From the NCBI RefSeq assembly GCF_040529335.1, contig NZ_CP159534.1, positions 3,348,001 through 3,412,000 of the forward strand: DNA of 64,000 nt, read 5' to 3'. Below the pieces are notes generated by a model. The model saw only the letters and a program-made list of their open reading frames with translations, made no database searches and was not told where the DNA came from. Position numbers and translations under genes: made by a program. Below are positions 24,274 through 32,505 of the stretch, in pieces; position 1 is the stretch's first letter; every line of letters starts with the position of its first letter. This DNA is from Streptomyces sp. HUAS MG91 (GTDB lineage Bacteria > Actinomycetota > Actinomycetes > Streptomycetales > Streptomycetaceae).

Positions 24274-25653
24274 TCACACTTCGGCGTAGCTGAGCTGCGG
24301 CTTCGCCTCCGTGGCGGGAGTCGTGCCGGAGCGGGCGGCCGGGCGGCGAAGGTATACGGCCCATGTCACGGCGAAGCACACCGCGTAGAAGACGAGGAAG
24401 GCCACGAAGGCGCCGGTACCGGTGCCGGCCGTCTGGAAGGACTGCCGGAAGGCCAGGTTGATGCCGAGGCCGCCGAGCGCGCCGACCGCGCCGATCAGGC
24501 CCATCGAGGCGCCGGAAAGACGCCGCCCGAAGGCCGCCGCCTCCTCGCCGCCGAGGCCCCTGCGCTCCGCCTTGGCCTGGAAGATGCCCGGGATCATCTT
24601 GTACGTGGATCCGTTGCCGAGCCCGCTGAGCACGAACACCAGGATGAACGCGACGGTGAACAGCGGCAGCGACTTCGCCACCGACGCGAGGGCGACGACG
24701 GCCGTCGCGAGGGCCATCGCCGCGAAGTTCCACAGCGTGATGCGGGCGCCGCCGAAGCGGTCCGCGAGCCGGCCGCCGACCGGGCGGATCAGCGAGCCGA
24801 GCAGCGGACCGATGAAGGTGATCGAGGCGGCCTGCAACGGCGTACGGCCGAACTGGGTCTGGAGGACCAGGCCGAAGGCGAACGAGTAGCCGATGAACGA
24901 GCCGAACGTGCCGATGTAGAGGAACGCCATGATCCAGGTGTGGCCGTCGCGCACGGCCTCCTTGGCGGCTCCGGTGTCGTTCCTGACCGTCGCCAGGTTG
25001 TCCATGAACAGTGCCGAGAGGACCGTCGCGACAACGATCAGCGGGATGTAGACGCCGAGCAGCACGCGCGGGCCGCCGTTCGCGCCGATGACGGCGAGGG
25101 CGACGAGCTGGATGACGGGGACGCCGATGTTGCCGCCGCCCGCGTTCAGGCCGAGCGCCCAGCCCTTCTTCCGCAGCGGGAAGAAGGAGTTGATGTTCGT
25201 CATGGAGGAGGCGAAGTTGCCGCCGCCGACACCGGTGAGCGCCGCGCACACCAGGAACGTGGTGTACGAGGTGCCGGGCTCCATCACGGCGAACGCGGCG
25301 ACCGACGGCACGAGCAGCAGGCTCGCCGAGACGATCGTCCAGTTCCGGCCGCCGAAGACGGCGACCGCGAAGGTGTAGGGCACCCGGGCGAAGGCCCCGA
25401 CGAGGGTGGCCATGGAGACGAGGAAGAACTTCCCCGCCGGGTCGATGCCGTACTCGGGCCCCATGAACAGGACCATCACCGACCACAGGCTCCAGACGGA
25501 GAACCCGATGTGCTCGGAGAGGATGGAGAAGATCAGGTTGCGCCGGGCGACCCGGGCGCCGGTCTCCGCCCAGAACGTCTCGTCCTCGGGATCCCACCGC
25601 TCGATCCAACTCCGGCTTCGGGTCTGCGCCTTGAGGTCCTCAGGGCCGGCCAT
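24274..25653 (-). CDS. narK: Nitrate/nitrite MFS transporter
   Basis: This 459-residue transporter of the NarK/NasA (nitrate/nitrite porter) family has 12 helices. The nitrate signature regions are clear: GVGGGNFASSMTNINSFFP (helix 5 area) and GWALGLNAGGGNIGVP. The second copy, GLGNGSTYKMIPGIF, lies in the C-terminal half. It moves nitrate in and/or nitrite out. ATG 25653 is chosen because GGAGG lies 6 nt upstream; an earlier in-frame GTG would put that ribosome site inside the gene. It precedes nnaR on the same strand and has a GlnR-like box upstream. Confidence 0.92.
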   Translation of the reverse strand: MAGPEDLKAQTRSRSWIERWDPEDETFWAETGARVARRNLIFSILSEHIGFSVWSLWSVMVLFMGPEYGIDPAGKFFLVSMATLVGAFARVPYTFAVAVFGGRNWTIVSASLLLVPSVAAFAVMEPGTSYTTFLVCAALTGVGGGNFASSMTNINSFFPLRKKGWALGLNAGGGNIGVPVIQLVALAVIGANGGPRVLLGVYIPLIVVATVLSALFMDNLATVRNDTGAAKEAVRDGHTWIMAFLYIGTFGSFIGYSFAFGLVLQTQFGRTPLQAASITFIGPLLGSLIRPVGGRLADRFGGARITLWNFAAMALATAVVALASVAKSLPLFTVAFILVFVLSGLGNGSTYKMIPGIFQAKAERRGLGGEEAAAFGRRLSGASMGLIGAVGALGGLGINLAFRQSFQTAGTGTGAFVAFLVFYAVCFAVTWAVYLRRPAARSGTTPATEAKPQLSYAEV

Positions 25654-25729
25654 CTCACGCCTCCAGGTCACGGGGTAAGGCTGCTGCGACCGAAGGTAGG
25701 CACGGCGGATTTCCGCGCTGTGGCGCGGG

Positions 25730-25756
25730 GTGACCGCCCGGGAACGTTGCTCTCAC
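25730..25756. promoter_or_regulatory. GlnR-like binding site upstream of narK
   Basis: The sequence reads GTGAC-N6-GGAAC-N6-CTCAC, matching the published GlnR box pattern gTnAC-N6-GaAAc-N6-gTnAC in spacing and in most fixed bases. It lies 77 bp before the narK start, which fits nitrogen control of nitrate uptake. Confidence 0.5.
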
Positions 25757-25822
25757 CCGGCCGGTCGGCCCGCGGTGAGGCTCGGGCCCGAGCCTGCCGC
25801 ACCGCAGCCGGGACCGGGCGGA

Positions 25823-26659
25823 TCAGCCGGCGGTCTTCCCCACCCAGGGCAGCTTGACGGTGCCGCCGCCCTTCTCCCAGGTGAGGGTCACGACATCGCC
25901 GGACTGCGTCAGGTTCGCCACGAACACCTTGTTCCCGGTGTCCTTGCCCGCGCAGGACACCGCGATCCGGAACCGGTTGCCGCTCTGCGTCTGGCCGATG
26001 CCGCTGCAGATGCCCTTGCCCCGGGAGTCGATGTACGAGACCGCGTACTTCCCCTTGGCGCTTCCCGTCGTGAGCTTCGAGGCGACGGTGAGGGTCTGCG
26101 CCTCCTCGTTCTGCCACTGCCCCTGATAGCCGGTGTCTCCCGCGGGGCGCCGGCCCGGCCCGTCGCTCTCGTCGGCGAACGGGTCGTCGCTGGGTGCGGC
26201 GGTGGGCTCGTCACCGGCCGGGGTGTCCGACTGCGTGGGCTCGTCGGCGGGCGCGCTGACGCGGCCCGTGGCGACGACACTGCTCTCCTTGGCGGCCGGC
26301 TCGTCCTTGCCGCCGTCGTCGCCCCTGGTGCCCAGCAGGATCCCGCCGCCGGCCAGCGCCGCGACGACCACGACGGCCGCCACGACCAGGACCGCCTTCT
26401 TCTTGCCGCCGCCACCCGGGGGCTGCCCGGGAGGCGGGAACTGGCCGTACGGAGAGGGCTGTTGGCCGTACGGCGGCTGTGGCGCGCCGTATCCGTACGG
26501 GCCGGGGTCCGGGGCCTGCCCCTGCGGCGGGCCGTAGGGGCCCTGGGGTGTGCCGTACGGCCCCGCCGGGGGCTGCTGGGGCGGTGGGGGCGGCTGCTGA
26601 CCGCCGCCGTATCCGTACCCGTACCCGTGTCCCTGGCCGTCCTGCGGCGGCTGTGTCAT
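25823..26659 (-). CDS. Proline-rich single-pass membrane protein
   Basis: This 278-residue protein has three parts. Residues 1-83 are a low-complexity Pro/Gly/Tyr/Gln segment with repeated PYG and PQG units and should be cytoplasmic. A KKK stop-transfer and one transmembrane helix (about 86-110) follow. The outer part has an acidic, disordered linker and then a ~110-residue C-terminal domain (GQWQNEEAQTLTVASKL...VTLTWEKGGGTVKLPWVG) that looks like a small beta fold with two cysteines. Such architectures are common in Streptomyces, often with sensing or septal roles, but I do not recognise this one. Confidence 0.8.
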   Translation of the reverse strand: MTQPPQDGQGHGYGYGYGGGQQPPPPPQQPPAGPYGTPQGPYGPPQGQAPDPGPYGYGAPQPPYGQQPSPYGQFPPPGQPPGGGGKKKAVLVVAAVVVVAALAGGGILLGTRGDDGGKDEPAAKESSVVATGRVSAPADEPTQSDTPAGDEPTAAPSDDPFADESDGPGRRPAGDTGYQGQWQNEEAQTLTVASKLTTGSAKGKYAVSYIDSRGKGICSGIGQTQSGNRFRIAVSCAGKDTGNKVFVANLTQSGDVVTLTWEKGGGTVKLPWVGKTAG

Positions 26660-26719
26660 GGCGCGTCCCCGTTTCCCCGTTGCCCCTGTCCCCCGTGCGC
26701 ACCAGTCAACCCGGAGCCC

Positions 26720-28114
26720 TCATCGGGACACAAGCCCCCGCCGACGGCCCTGTCGCCCGCGCTTCGCGGAGCCGGCCGGCCACAGGCGCGGGGAGCGCTT
26801 GGCCGCCAGGTCCTCGACCCAGCCGAACAGGACGATGCAGCACCCGATGAAGCTCCAGGTGAAAAAGAGCACCGGCCACGAGCTCTCCAGGAGCCAGGAG
26901 AAGTGCTGCCACATCACATCGATGTTCCAGAGCTGATCCCACAGGGTCGCGGCCAACAGGATGCAGATGTTGTGCCACAAATAGATGGTCACAGCGCGGG
27001 AGTTGAGCAGAGTGATCAGCCTGTCGAAGGGGCGCAGCAGCCGAGGCCACTGCTCCCACGAGGGGCTGAAGTGCAGAAGCAGCAGTACCGTCGCGAAGGA
27101 CCAGAGAGCCTGGCCGAAGGGGATGTCGTCCAGGTCGTGGCCCTGCTTGAAGCCGTGGCTGAACGCGTACCACAGGCCCAGAACGGCGACGGCCGAAGCG
27201 ACGGACGGGACGACATAGCCGGGAATGCGCTTCAGGATGCCCTCCCTGTGCGCCATGCCGAGCACCCAACACGCACCGAACGTACTGAAGTCGGTGATGT
27301 TCGAGTCGATGCGGGCGTAGGGAATGGTGACCACGCCGTAGGCAAAGGCACCGGACAGCACCAGCGGTGCGGCGATGGTCGCCCACGGCATCGCCCGGAG
27401 CGCCTTGAGCATGAGCGGCGACAGCAGGACGAACCAGAGATACGCCCTGATGTACCAGAGAGGTCCTGACAGTTCGGCCGCCCAGTCGTCGCCGAGAACG
27501 CCCTGGATGCCCTTCAGCCCCTCCGCGAAGGGCGGGTCTCCGAGTGGAACCACCCAGTAGGCCAGGTGGACCCACCACCAGCCGGGGTGATCCTCGCCGT
27601 CAGGTCCCCAGCCCTGCAGCAGCATGCCCGTGACACCGATCGCTCCCAGCAGCCACAGCGGGGGCAGGAGCCTGCGCATGCGTCCCCGCACCACCTGAAC
27701 AGGGGGGCGCTTGAGCGAGCGCGCCATCAGATTGCCGGCCAGCGCGAACATCACGCCCATGGACGGGAAGACGATGGGGAGCCATGCCCAGCCCATCAGG
27801 TGGTAGAAGACCACCCGGAACAGGGCCAGCGCACGCAAGAAGTCGAAGTACCGGTCTCGCCCGACCGCTCGCCCCGTGTCCGCAGCGGGCGCGTCGACAG
27901 GCGCCGACGGCTCGGTGACAGGGGTGAACTGTACGGGGACGGCCGCATGTCGGGCACGCCCGACACCGGGCAAGGAATCGGTCACGCTCTTTGCCTTCTG
28001 ATCTGGTTCGGCCGGCCGTGCGAACGGTGCAGGCTGCTCGGAAATGTCGTGCCAAGTCGGCTGCCCGGCACGCTCGTTGAAGCCGTCACCGAGCTCGGTA
28101 CGCGGGTGAGTCAT
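26720..28114 (-). CDS. Membrane acyltransferase (acyltransferase 3 family)
   Basis: This 464-residue multi-pass protein has an N-terminal ~90-residue cytoplasmic segment, then about ten helices starting RDRYFDFLRALALFRVVFYHLMGW. The R-x10-H spacing in this first helix is the acyltransferase 3 signature, and RGRMRRLLPPLWLL follows the second helix. Family members transfer acetyl or other acyl groups to extracellular sugars. Its ATG overlaps the matB stop (ATGA), so it is coupled to the poly-GlcNAc-type synthase and probably modifies that polymer; this link is inference. Confidence 0.85.
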   Translation of the reverse strand: MTHPRTELGDGFNERAGQPTWHDISEQPAPFARPAEPDQKAKSVTDSLPGVGRARHAAVPVQFTPVTEPSAPVDAPAADTGRAVGRDRYFDFLRALALFRVVFYHLMGWAWLPIVFPSMGVMFALAGNLMARSLKRPPVQVVRGRMRRLLPPLWLLGAIGVTGMLLQGWGPDGEDHPGWWWVHLAYWVVPLGDPPFAEGLKGIQGVLGDDWAAELSGPLWYIRAYLWFVLLSPLMLKALRAMPWATIAAPLVLSGAFAYGVVTIPYARIDSNITDFSTFGACWVLGMAHREGILKRIPGYVVPSVASAVAVLGLWYAFSHGFKQGHDLDDIPFGQALWSFATVLLLLHFSPSWEQWPRLLRPFDRLITLLNSRAVTIYLWHNICILLAATLWDQLWNIDVMWQHFSWLLESSWPVLFFTWSFIGCCIVLFGWVEDLAAKRSPRLWPAGSAKRGRQGRRRGLVSR

Positions 28115-30330
28115 CGCGGCTGCCTCCACGCGCCGCCCACCATCACGGAGGTGCGCCGGGACGACGGCTCCAGGTCCGGCGCCGAGCCGAGTGCGCCGGT
28201 GCGGCGCAGTTTCTGCCACCTGAGGCGGCCGCCGGTGAGCGCGGTGATCCAGGACTGGAGCAGCACCACGTACATCAACTGCCGGTAGAGGAGCTGTTGC
28301 AGCGGGAGCGAGATGAGGTGCGTCATCTTCTCCTTGTCGAGCCGGAAGGCGTACGCCGCGCAGACCGCCTGGATCGCGAGGACGCCGAGCCAGGCGACGA
28401 CCGTCTTCTGGGTGGGGCCGAACACGACCCCGTACAGCAGGAAGACGTCGATGAGCGGGGCGAGCAGCGGGGCCAGGACCATGAAGAGCGAGACCAGGGG
28501 CAGGCCGACGCGGCCGAAGCGGCCGGACGGGCCGCGCTCGATCACTGCGCGGCGGTGCTTCCAGATGGCCTGCATGGTGCCGTACGACCAGCGGTAGCGC
28601 TGCGACCACAGCTGCTGGACGGACTCCGGGGCCTCGGTCCAGGCGCGGGCCTTCTCCGCGTAGACGACGCGCCAGCCGTCGCGGTGCAGCGCCATGGTGA
28701 CGTCGGTGTCCTCGGCGAGCGTGTCGTCGCTCATGCCGCCGATCCGGTCCAGTGCCGATCTGCGGAAGGCTCCCACGGCTCCCGGGATCGTCGGCATGCA
28801 GCGCAGGATGTCGTACATGCGGCGGTCGAGGTTGAAGCCCATCACGTACTCGATGTGCTGCCAGGCGCCGATCAGGGAGTCGCGGTTGCCCACCTTGGCG
28901 TTGCCCGCGACGGCGCCCACGCGCGGGTCGCCGAACGGCTGGACCAGTTCGCGCACGGTGGCCGGTTCGAAGACGGTGTCGCCGTCCATCATCACGACCA
29001 GGTCGTACCGGGCGTTCGCCAGGCCCCTGTTGAGCGCGGCCGGCTTGCCCGCGTTGTGCTGGCGCACCACCCGGACGTTGGGCAGCCGCATGTTCTCCAC
29101 GATGCGGGCCGTGCCGTCGGTCGAGCCGTCGTCGATGACGATGATCTCGACGGGGTGCTCGCTGAGCATCAGCGAACGGACGGTGTTCTCGATGCACTTG
29201 GCCTCGTTGTACGCCGGGACGAGGACCGAGACCGGCTCCGTGACGGGCGGCCCCCAGGCGAAGCCCTTCCTGCGGACGCGGCGGGCGTGGGCGGCGGACA
29301 GGATCAGCATCAGGCCGAAGCGGCTCATGACGAGGACGCCGATGACGGCGAGCCCGACGACCAGGACGCCCGTGACGTTCTCCGACGCGTCGACCGCGTA
29401 GATCCACGCCTTGCCCTTCCACCGCTCCATGCCGGTGACGGGCGTGTGGGCGCTGGGCATGTCCAGCGCCTCGGTGAGGTTCTGGAACCGGTAGCCCGCG
29501 TGCTGGAGATCGGGCAGGAAGCGGTCGAGCGCGGCGACGGTCTGCGAGCGGTCGCCGCCCGAGTCGTGCATCAGGACGATGGCGCCCTTGCCGCCGTGCG
29601 GGGTGGCCCGGCGGATGATCTCGTCGACGCCGGGGCGCTTCCAGTCCTCGCTGTCGGTGTTGTTGACGACGGTGAGGTAGCCGCGCGAGCCGATGTACTT
29701 GGTCACCGGCCACGACTTGTCGTCCATGGCGTCGGCGAACGACGAGTACGGCGGCCGGAACAGGGAGGTGCGCACGCCCGCCGCGCCCTCCAGCGCCAGC
29801 TGGTTGGTGGACAGCTCCCAGTCGATGCGCTTGTCCGACTGGTAGGAGAGGTCGGGGTGGTTGAAGGTGTGCAGGCCGACCTCGTGGCCCTCGGCCACCA
29901 TGCGCTGCACCAGCTCGGGGTAGCGCGAGGCCATGGTGCCGGTGACGAAGAAGACGGCGTGCGCGTCGTGCTTCTTCAGGACGTCGAGGACCTTCGGCGT
30001 CCACTCCGGGTCGGGCCCGTCGTCGAAGGTGAGCACCAGCTTGTGGTCGGCTATGGAGCGGCTGGACTCCTGGCCGGCCCGGGTGTCGATGACCGGGCCG
30101 CCCTCGAGGATCTTCTCGGGGACCTTGTCGGTGGCGGCCTCCGGCTGGATCCGGTGGTCGGCCATGATCTCGCTGTGCACATAGCCGCGCAGCATGAGCA
30201 TCGCGATCATGGCCACGAGCAGCAGCGAGGGCAGCAGATAGCGCAGCGGGACCCGGCGCTTGCGGGCGGCGCGCGCGGCTGGGGCCCGCCGGGAGCCCCG
30301 GGAGTGCCGGGAACGGGAGCGGTCGGACAT
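28111..30330 (-). CDS. matB: MatB: polysaccharide deacetylase / GT2 glycan synthase fusion
   Basis: This 739-residue membrane enzyme combines two activities. After an Arg-rich head and one helix (about 30-50) comes an extracytoplasmic NodB deacetylase with TFDDGPD (D103, D104), zinc ligands H154 and H158 in HTFNHPD, RPPY and HDSGGDR motifs. A helix near 315-340 leads to a cytoplasmic processive GT2 domain: VPAYNEAKC, VIDDGSTDGT, MMDGD (D449, D451), LAEDTDV and QRYRW, then four C-terminal helices. In Streptomyces, MatB with MatA makes a poly-beta-1,6-GlcNAc-like polymer that glues hyphae into pellets (from memory). The start lies just after a duplicated start-like sequence (30331-30347). Confidence 0.85.
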   Translation of the reverse strand: MSDRSRSRHSRGSRRAPAARAARKRRVPLRYLLPSLLLVAMIAMLMLRGYVHSEIMADHRIQPEAATDKVPEKILEGGPVIDTRAGQESSRSIADHKLVLTFDDGPDPEWTPKVLDVLKKHDAHAVFFVTGTMASRYPELVQRMVAEGHEVGLHTFNHPDLSYQSDKRIDWELSTNQLALEGAAGVRTSLFRPPYSSFADAMDDKSWPVTKYIGSRGYLTVVNNTDSEDWKRPGVDEIIRRATPHGGKGAIVLMHDSGGDRSQTVAALDRFLPDLQHAGYRFQNLTEALDMPSAHTPVTGMERWKGKAWIYAVDASENVTGVLVVGLAVIGVLVMSRFGLMLILSAAHARRVRRKGFAWGPPVTEPVSVLVPAYNEAKCIENTVRSLMLSEHPVEIIVIDDGSTDGTARIVENMRLPNVRVVRQHNAGKPAALNRGLANARYDLVVMMDGDTVFEPATVRELVQPFGDPRVGAVAGNAKVGNRDSLIGAWQHIEYVMGFNLDRRMYDILRCMPTIPGAVGAFRRSALDRIGGMSDDTLAEDTDVTMALHRDGWRVVYAEKARAWTEAPESVQQLWSQRYRWSYGTMQAIWKHRRAVIERGPSGRFGRVGLPLVSLFMVLAPLLAPLIDVFLLYGVVFGPTQKTVVAWLGVLAIQAVCAAYAFRLDKEKMTHLISLPLQQLLYRQLMYVVLLQSWITALTGGRLRWQKLRRTGALGSAPDLEPSSRRTSVMVGGAWRQPR

Positions 30331-30332
30331 CT

Positions 30333-30347
30333 CTACAGGTCGCTCAT
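30333..30347 (-). other. Four-codon upstream ORF (MSDL-stop) before matB
   Basis: On the minus strand a 17-nt tandem duplication, CTGTAGAGATGAGCGAC then CTGTAGAGATGTCCGAC, creates an extra ATG. It reads ATG AGC GAC CTG TAG and stops 2 nt before the matB ATG. It may act as a leader that couples or dampens matB translation; no GGAGG site is evident for either ATG. Confidence 0.4.
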
Positions 30348-30495
30348 CTCTACAGGACGCTGCTTCCGGGGGCGCCGGAGGGAACGCGGCGGGGACGGGG
30401 CAGCGGGCGCGACGGGATCGCGGGCGGGGACGGTGCGGCGCACGCGCCGCGAGGGGAGGGGATCGCTCCGCGGGGAGCGGAAGGCAGGGTGCGTC

Positions 30496-31275
30496 CTAGG
30501 ACGCGAGCGACGACTCCGCCGGTTCGGCGCCCGGCCGGGGCACAGACGTTCTGGCGGAGGTGCGGTAGGAGACGGCGTCGGTGCCGCCCGCTCCGCCGTC
30601 CGCGCCCGGGTCGTCCGTCGGGGTGGTCACCGGCGGCGGGACGGCCGGGGTCGACGGGCCGGAGGACGTCGTGTCGTCGTCGTCCGCGGGGGCCGACGGG
30701 TCGGCCTGCTTCGTGGTCGCGCGGCCGGTCGGCCTGCCGGGGCCGGTGGTGGCGCCGGGCGCCACGGCCTCGTCGGCGACTTCGTCGGCGGAGGACGAGG
30801 CGCCGTCGGCGGGCGCTCCCGAGGCGTCGGCCGCGGTGCCGGAGGCGCTCGGGTCCGGGGTGGTGCCGGCGGGCGCGGCGGGCGACGCGGAACCGGTGGG
30901 CAGCCGCGGGCTGGTGTCGACCTGGTCCGCGGACTTCTTCTCCTCGGAGAGCCCGGGCAGTACGGGCGCGCTGGAACTCCCGGAGAACAGGGTGACGACG
31001 ATGACGATCGCGTAGACCGCGCAGGCGATGCCGACGGCCACGCCGACGCGCCGGAACGTGCGGCCGCGTCTGCCGGAGTCGTCGACGAACACGGGGACTT
31101 CCTTGTCGTCCCCCGGCCCGCGGCCCGGTATCGGTATGTCCTCGCCCGGACGCCGGCCCGCGGCGATCATCTCGCCCAGCAGGCGGCCCGCGCCGTCGAG
31201 CTGGATCGTCACTTCATGGGGATCATGGGTGTGCCCGGGCAGGGCATCTTCTCGCCAGTTCTCCACCGTACGCAC
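30496..31275 (-). CDS. Single-pass membrane protein upstream of matB, MatA candidate
   Basis: This ~259-residue protein has a cytoplasmic part (about 1-70) with DALPGHTHDPHEVTIQLDG, one transmembrane helix (about 75-100, VGVAVGIACAVYAIVIVVTLFSG) and a long Ser/Thr/Pro/Ala/Asp-rich outer tail that looks disordered. The start is uncertain: GTG 31275 follows a GGGGGG stretch by only 2 nt, and upstream GTGs at 31296 and 31335 are possible. The gene precedes matB on the same strand with ~165 bp between. By position it could be MatA of the mycelial aggregation locus, but sequence alone does not prove it. Confidence 0.6.
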   Translation of the reverse strand: MRTVENWREDALPGHTHDPHEVTIQLDGAGRLLGEMIAAGRRPGEDIPIPGRGPGDDKEVPVFVDDSGRRGRTFRRVGVAVGIACAVYAIVIVVTLFSGSSSAPVLPGLSEEKKSADQVDTSPRLPTGSASPAAPAGTTPDPSASGTAADASGAPADGASSSADEVADEAVAPGATTGPGRPTGRATTKQADPSAPADDDDTTSSGPSTPAVPPPVTTPTDDPGADGGAGGTDAVSYRTSARTSVPRPGAEPAESSLAS

Positions 31276-31438
31276 ATCCCCCCAAGGACATGTCACTTCG
31301 TCATGTTCACCAGTGGGCGTGCGACGGACGGGCACCTGTCGCCCCGGATCGAGCCCCCACCCGACCCGGGCGCCCCCCTTATCACACTGCGCCCGCCCAA
31401 TGAATGTAGCGCACCCGGATGACAGCCGTGTCCACGTG

Positions 31439-32422
31439 TCAGTCCTGACCCCTCATGACGAGCGCGTCGGTGGCCGGTATCCATGCGTCGTCAGGCCGCA
31501 CGAGCCACCCGTTGTCCCGGGCCAGTTCCCCGGCCGCGGCGCGCACCGCCTCGATCCCGGGATGCTCCCGCCCCTTCAGCCACACCACCGACACCGGCGA
31601 CAGCGGCACGGGGTCGACCAGGGGCCTCAGCACCGACCCGGGCATGGCCGGAAAGTCCACTCCGGTGAGGACGGGATGGCGGTACTTCGTCATGATCCGC
31701 CGGAACTCCTCCTTGCCGACGGCGAGCGGGGCGGGCGGCGCGACGGCGATGCCCCGTCCGGCGAACAACCGCCGTGCCAGGTCGGTCCATTCGGGAGTAC
31801 GGGGATTGCCGGCGCCGGCGTAGACGGTCTCCCCCGCGAGCCGGTCCAGCGGGACCGCGTCCAGCCCGGCGAGGGGGTGGTCGGCGGGCAGCACGATCGC
31901 CATCGGCTCGTAGCGCAGCGGCTGCTGGGCGAGGCGCTCGCGCACCGCGGGGTCGAGCCCCGCGAACCGGCCGAAGGAGACGTCGAGCCGCCCGGCGAGC
32001 AGTTCGGCCGCGGCGCCGGTCAGCCCGCTCTCGTAGCGGGCCATCAGCTCGTGCTCCGGGGCGAGTTCGCGGGCCCGCGCCAGGACCCGCTCGTGCACGA
32101 GCCCGGGGCTGTTGACGTCCACGAGCAGCGGCCGGCTGTCGGCGGCGGGCCGGGCGAACGCGGCGAGCAGCTCGTCCTGCGCCTCGACGGCCCGCCGCGC
32201 GTACGGCAGCAGCCGCGCCCCCTCGGCGGTGAGCGTCACCTGCCGGGTCGTCCGGCCGAACAGCTCGGCGCCCAGCTCCCGCTCCAGGCGGCGGATGTCG
32301 CGGCTGAGCGCCTGCTGGGCGACGTAGAGGCGGGCCGCGGCGCGGGTGAAGTGGAGCTCCTCGGCGACGGCGAGGAAGGCACGCAGCAGCCGGGGTTCGA
32401 CACCGTGCGCGGAGACCGACAT
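31439..32422 (-). CDS. LysR-family transcriptional regulator
   Basis: This 327-residue regulator has an N-terminal winged HTH (about 10-65: LLRAFLAVAEELHFTRAAARLYVAQQALSRDIRRLERELGAELFGRTTRQVTLT) and a periplasmic-binding-protein-like effector domain (about 95-300). It is divergent from an MFS gene whose start lies about 80 bp away, the usual arrangement for a LysR protein controlling its neighbour. The shared gap (32423-32505) should hold its T-N11-A type site; no single convincing site was identified. The effector is unknown. Confidence 0.9.
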   Translation of the reverse strand: MSVSAHGVEPRLLRAFLAVAEELHFTRAAARLYVAQQALSRDIRRLERELGAELFGRTTRQVTLTAEGARLLPYARRAVEAQDELLAAFARPAADSRPLLVDVNSPGLVHERVLARARELAPEHELMARYESGLTGAAAELLAGRLDVSFGRFAGLDPAVRERLAQQPLRYEPMAIVLPADHPLAGLDAVPLDRLAGETVYAGAGNPRTPEWTDLARRLFAGRGIAVAPPAPLAVGKEEFRRIMTKYRHPVLTGVDFPAMPGSVLRPLVDPVPLSPVSVVWLKGREHPGIEAVRAAAGELARDNGWLVRPDDAWIPATDALVMRGQD

Positions 32423-32505
32423 CCAGCGAACCTACAACACAGGCGCGTGAATCGGCACCGAGTAAGTGTTGGACCCCGTACGTGACCTGCGGCGACGCTC
32501 TTGTC

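Noticed and set aside
30361..30495. Small gene between matB and its upstream neighbour
   Set aside because: Short Arg/Gly-rich frames without start context or conserved look.
28297..31422. A 1041-codon plus-strand frame across matB and its upstream neighbour
   Set aside because: Antisense to the GT2/deacetylase motifs and low-complexity; no credible ribosome site or domain.
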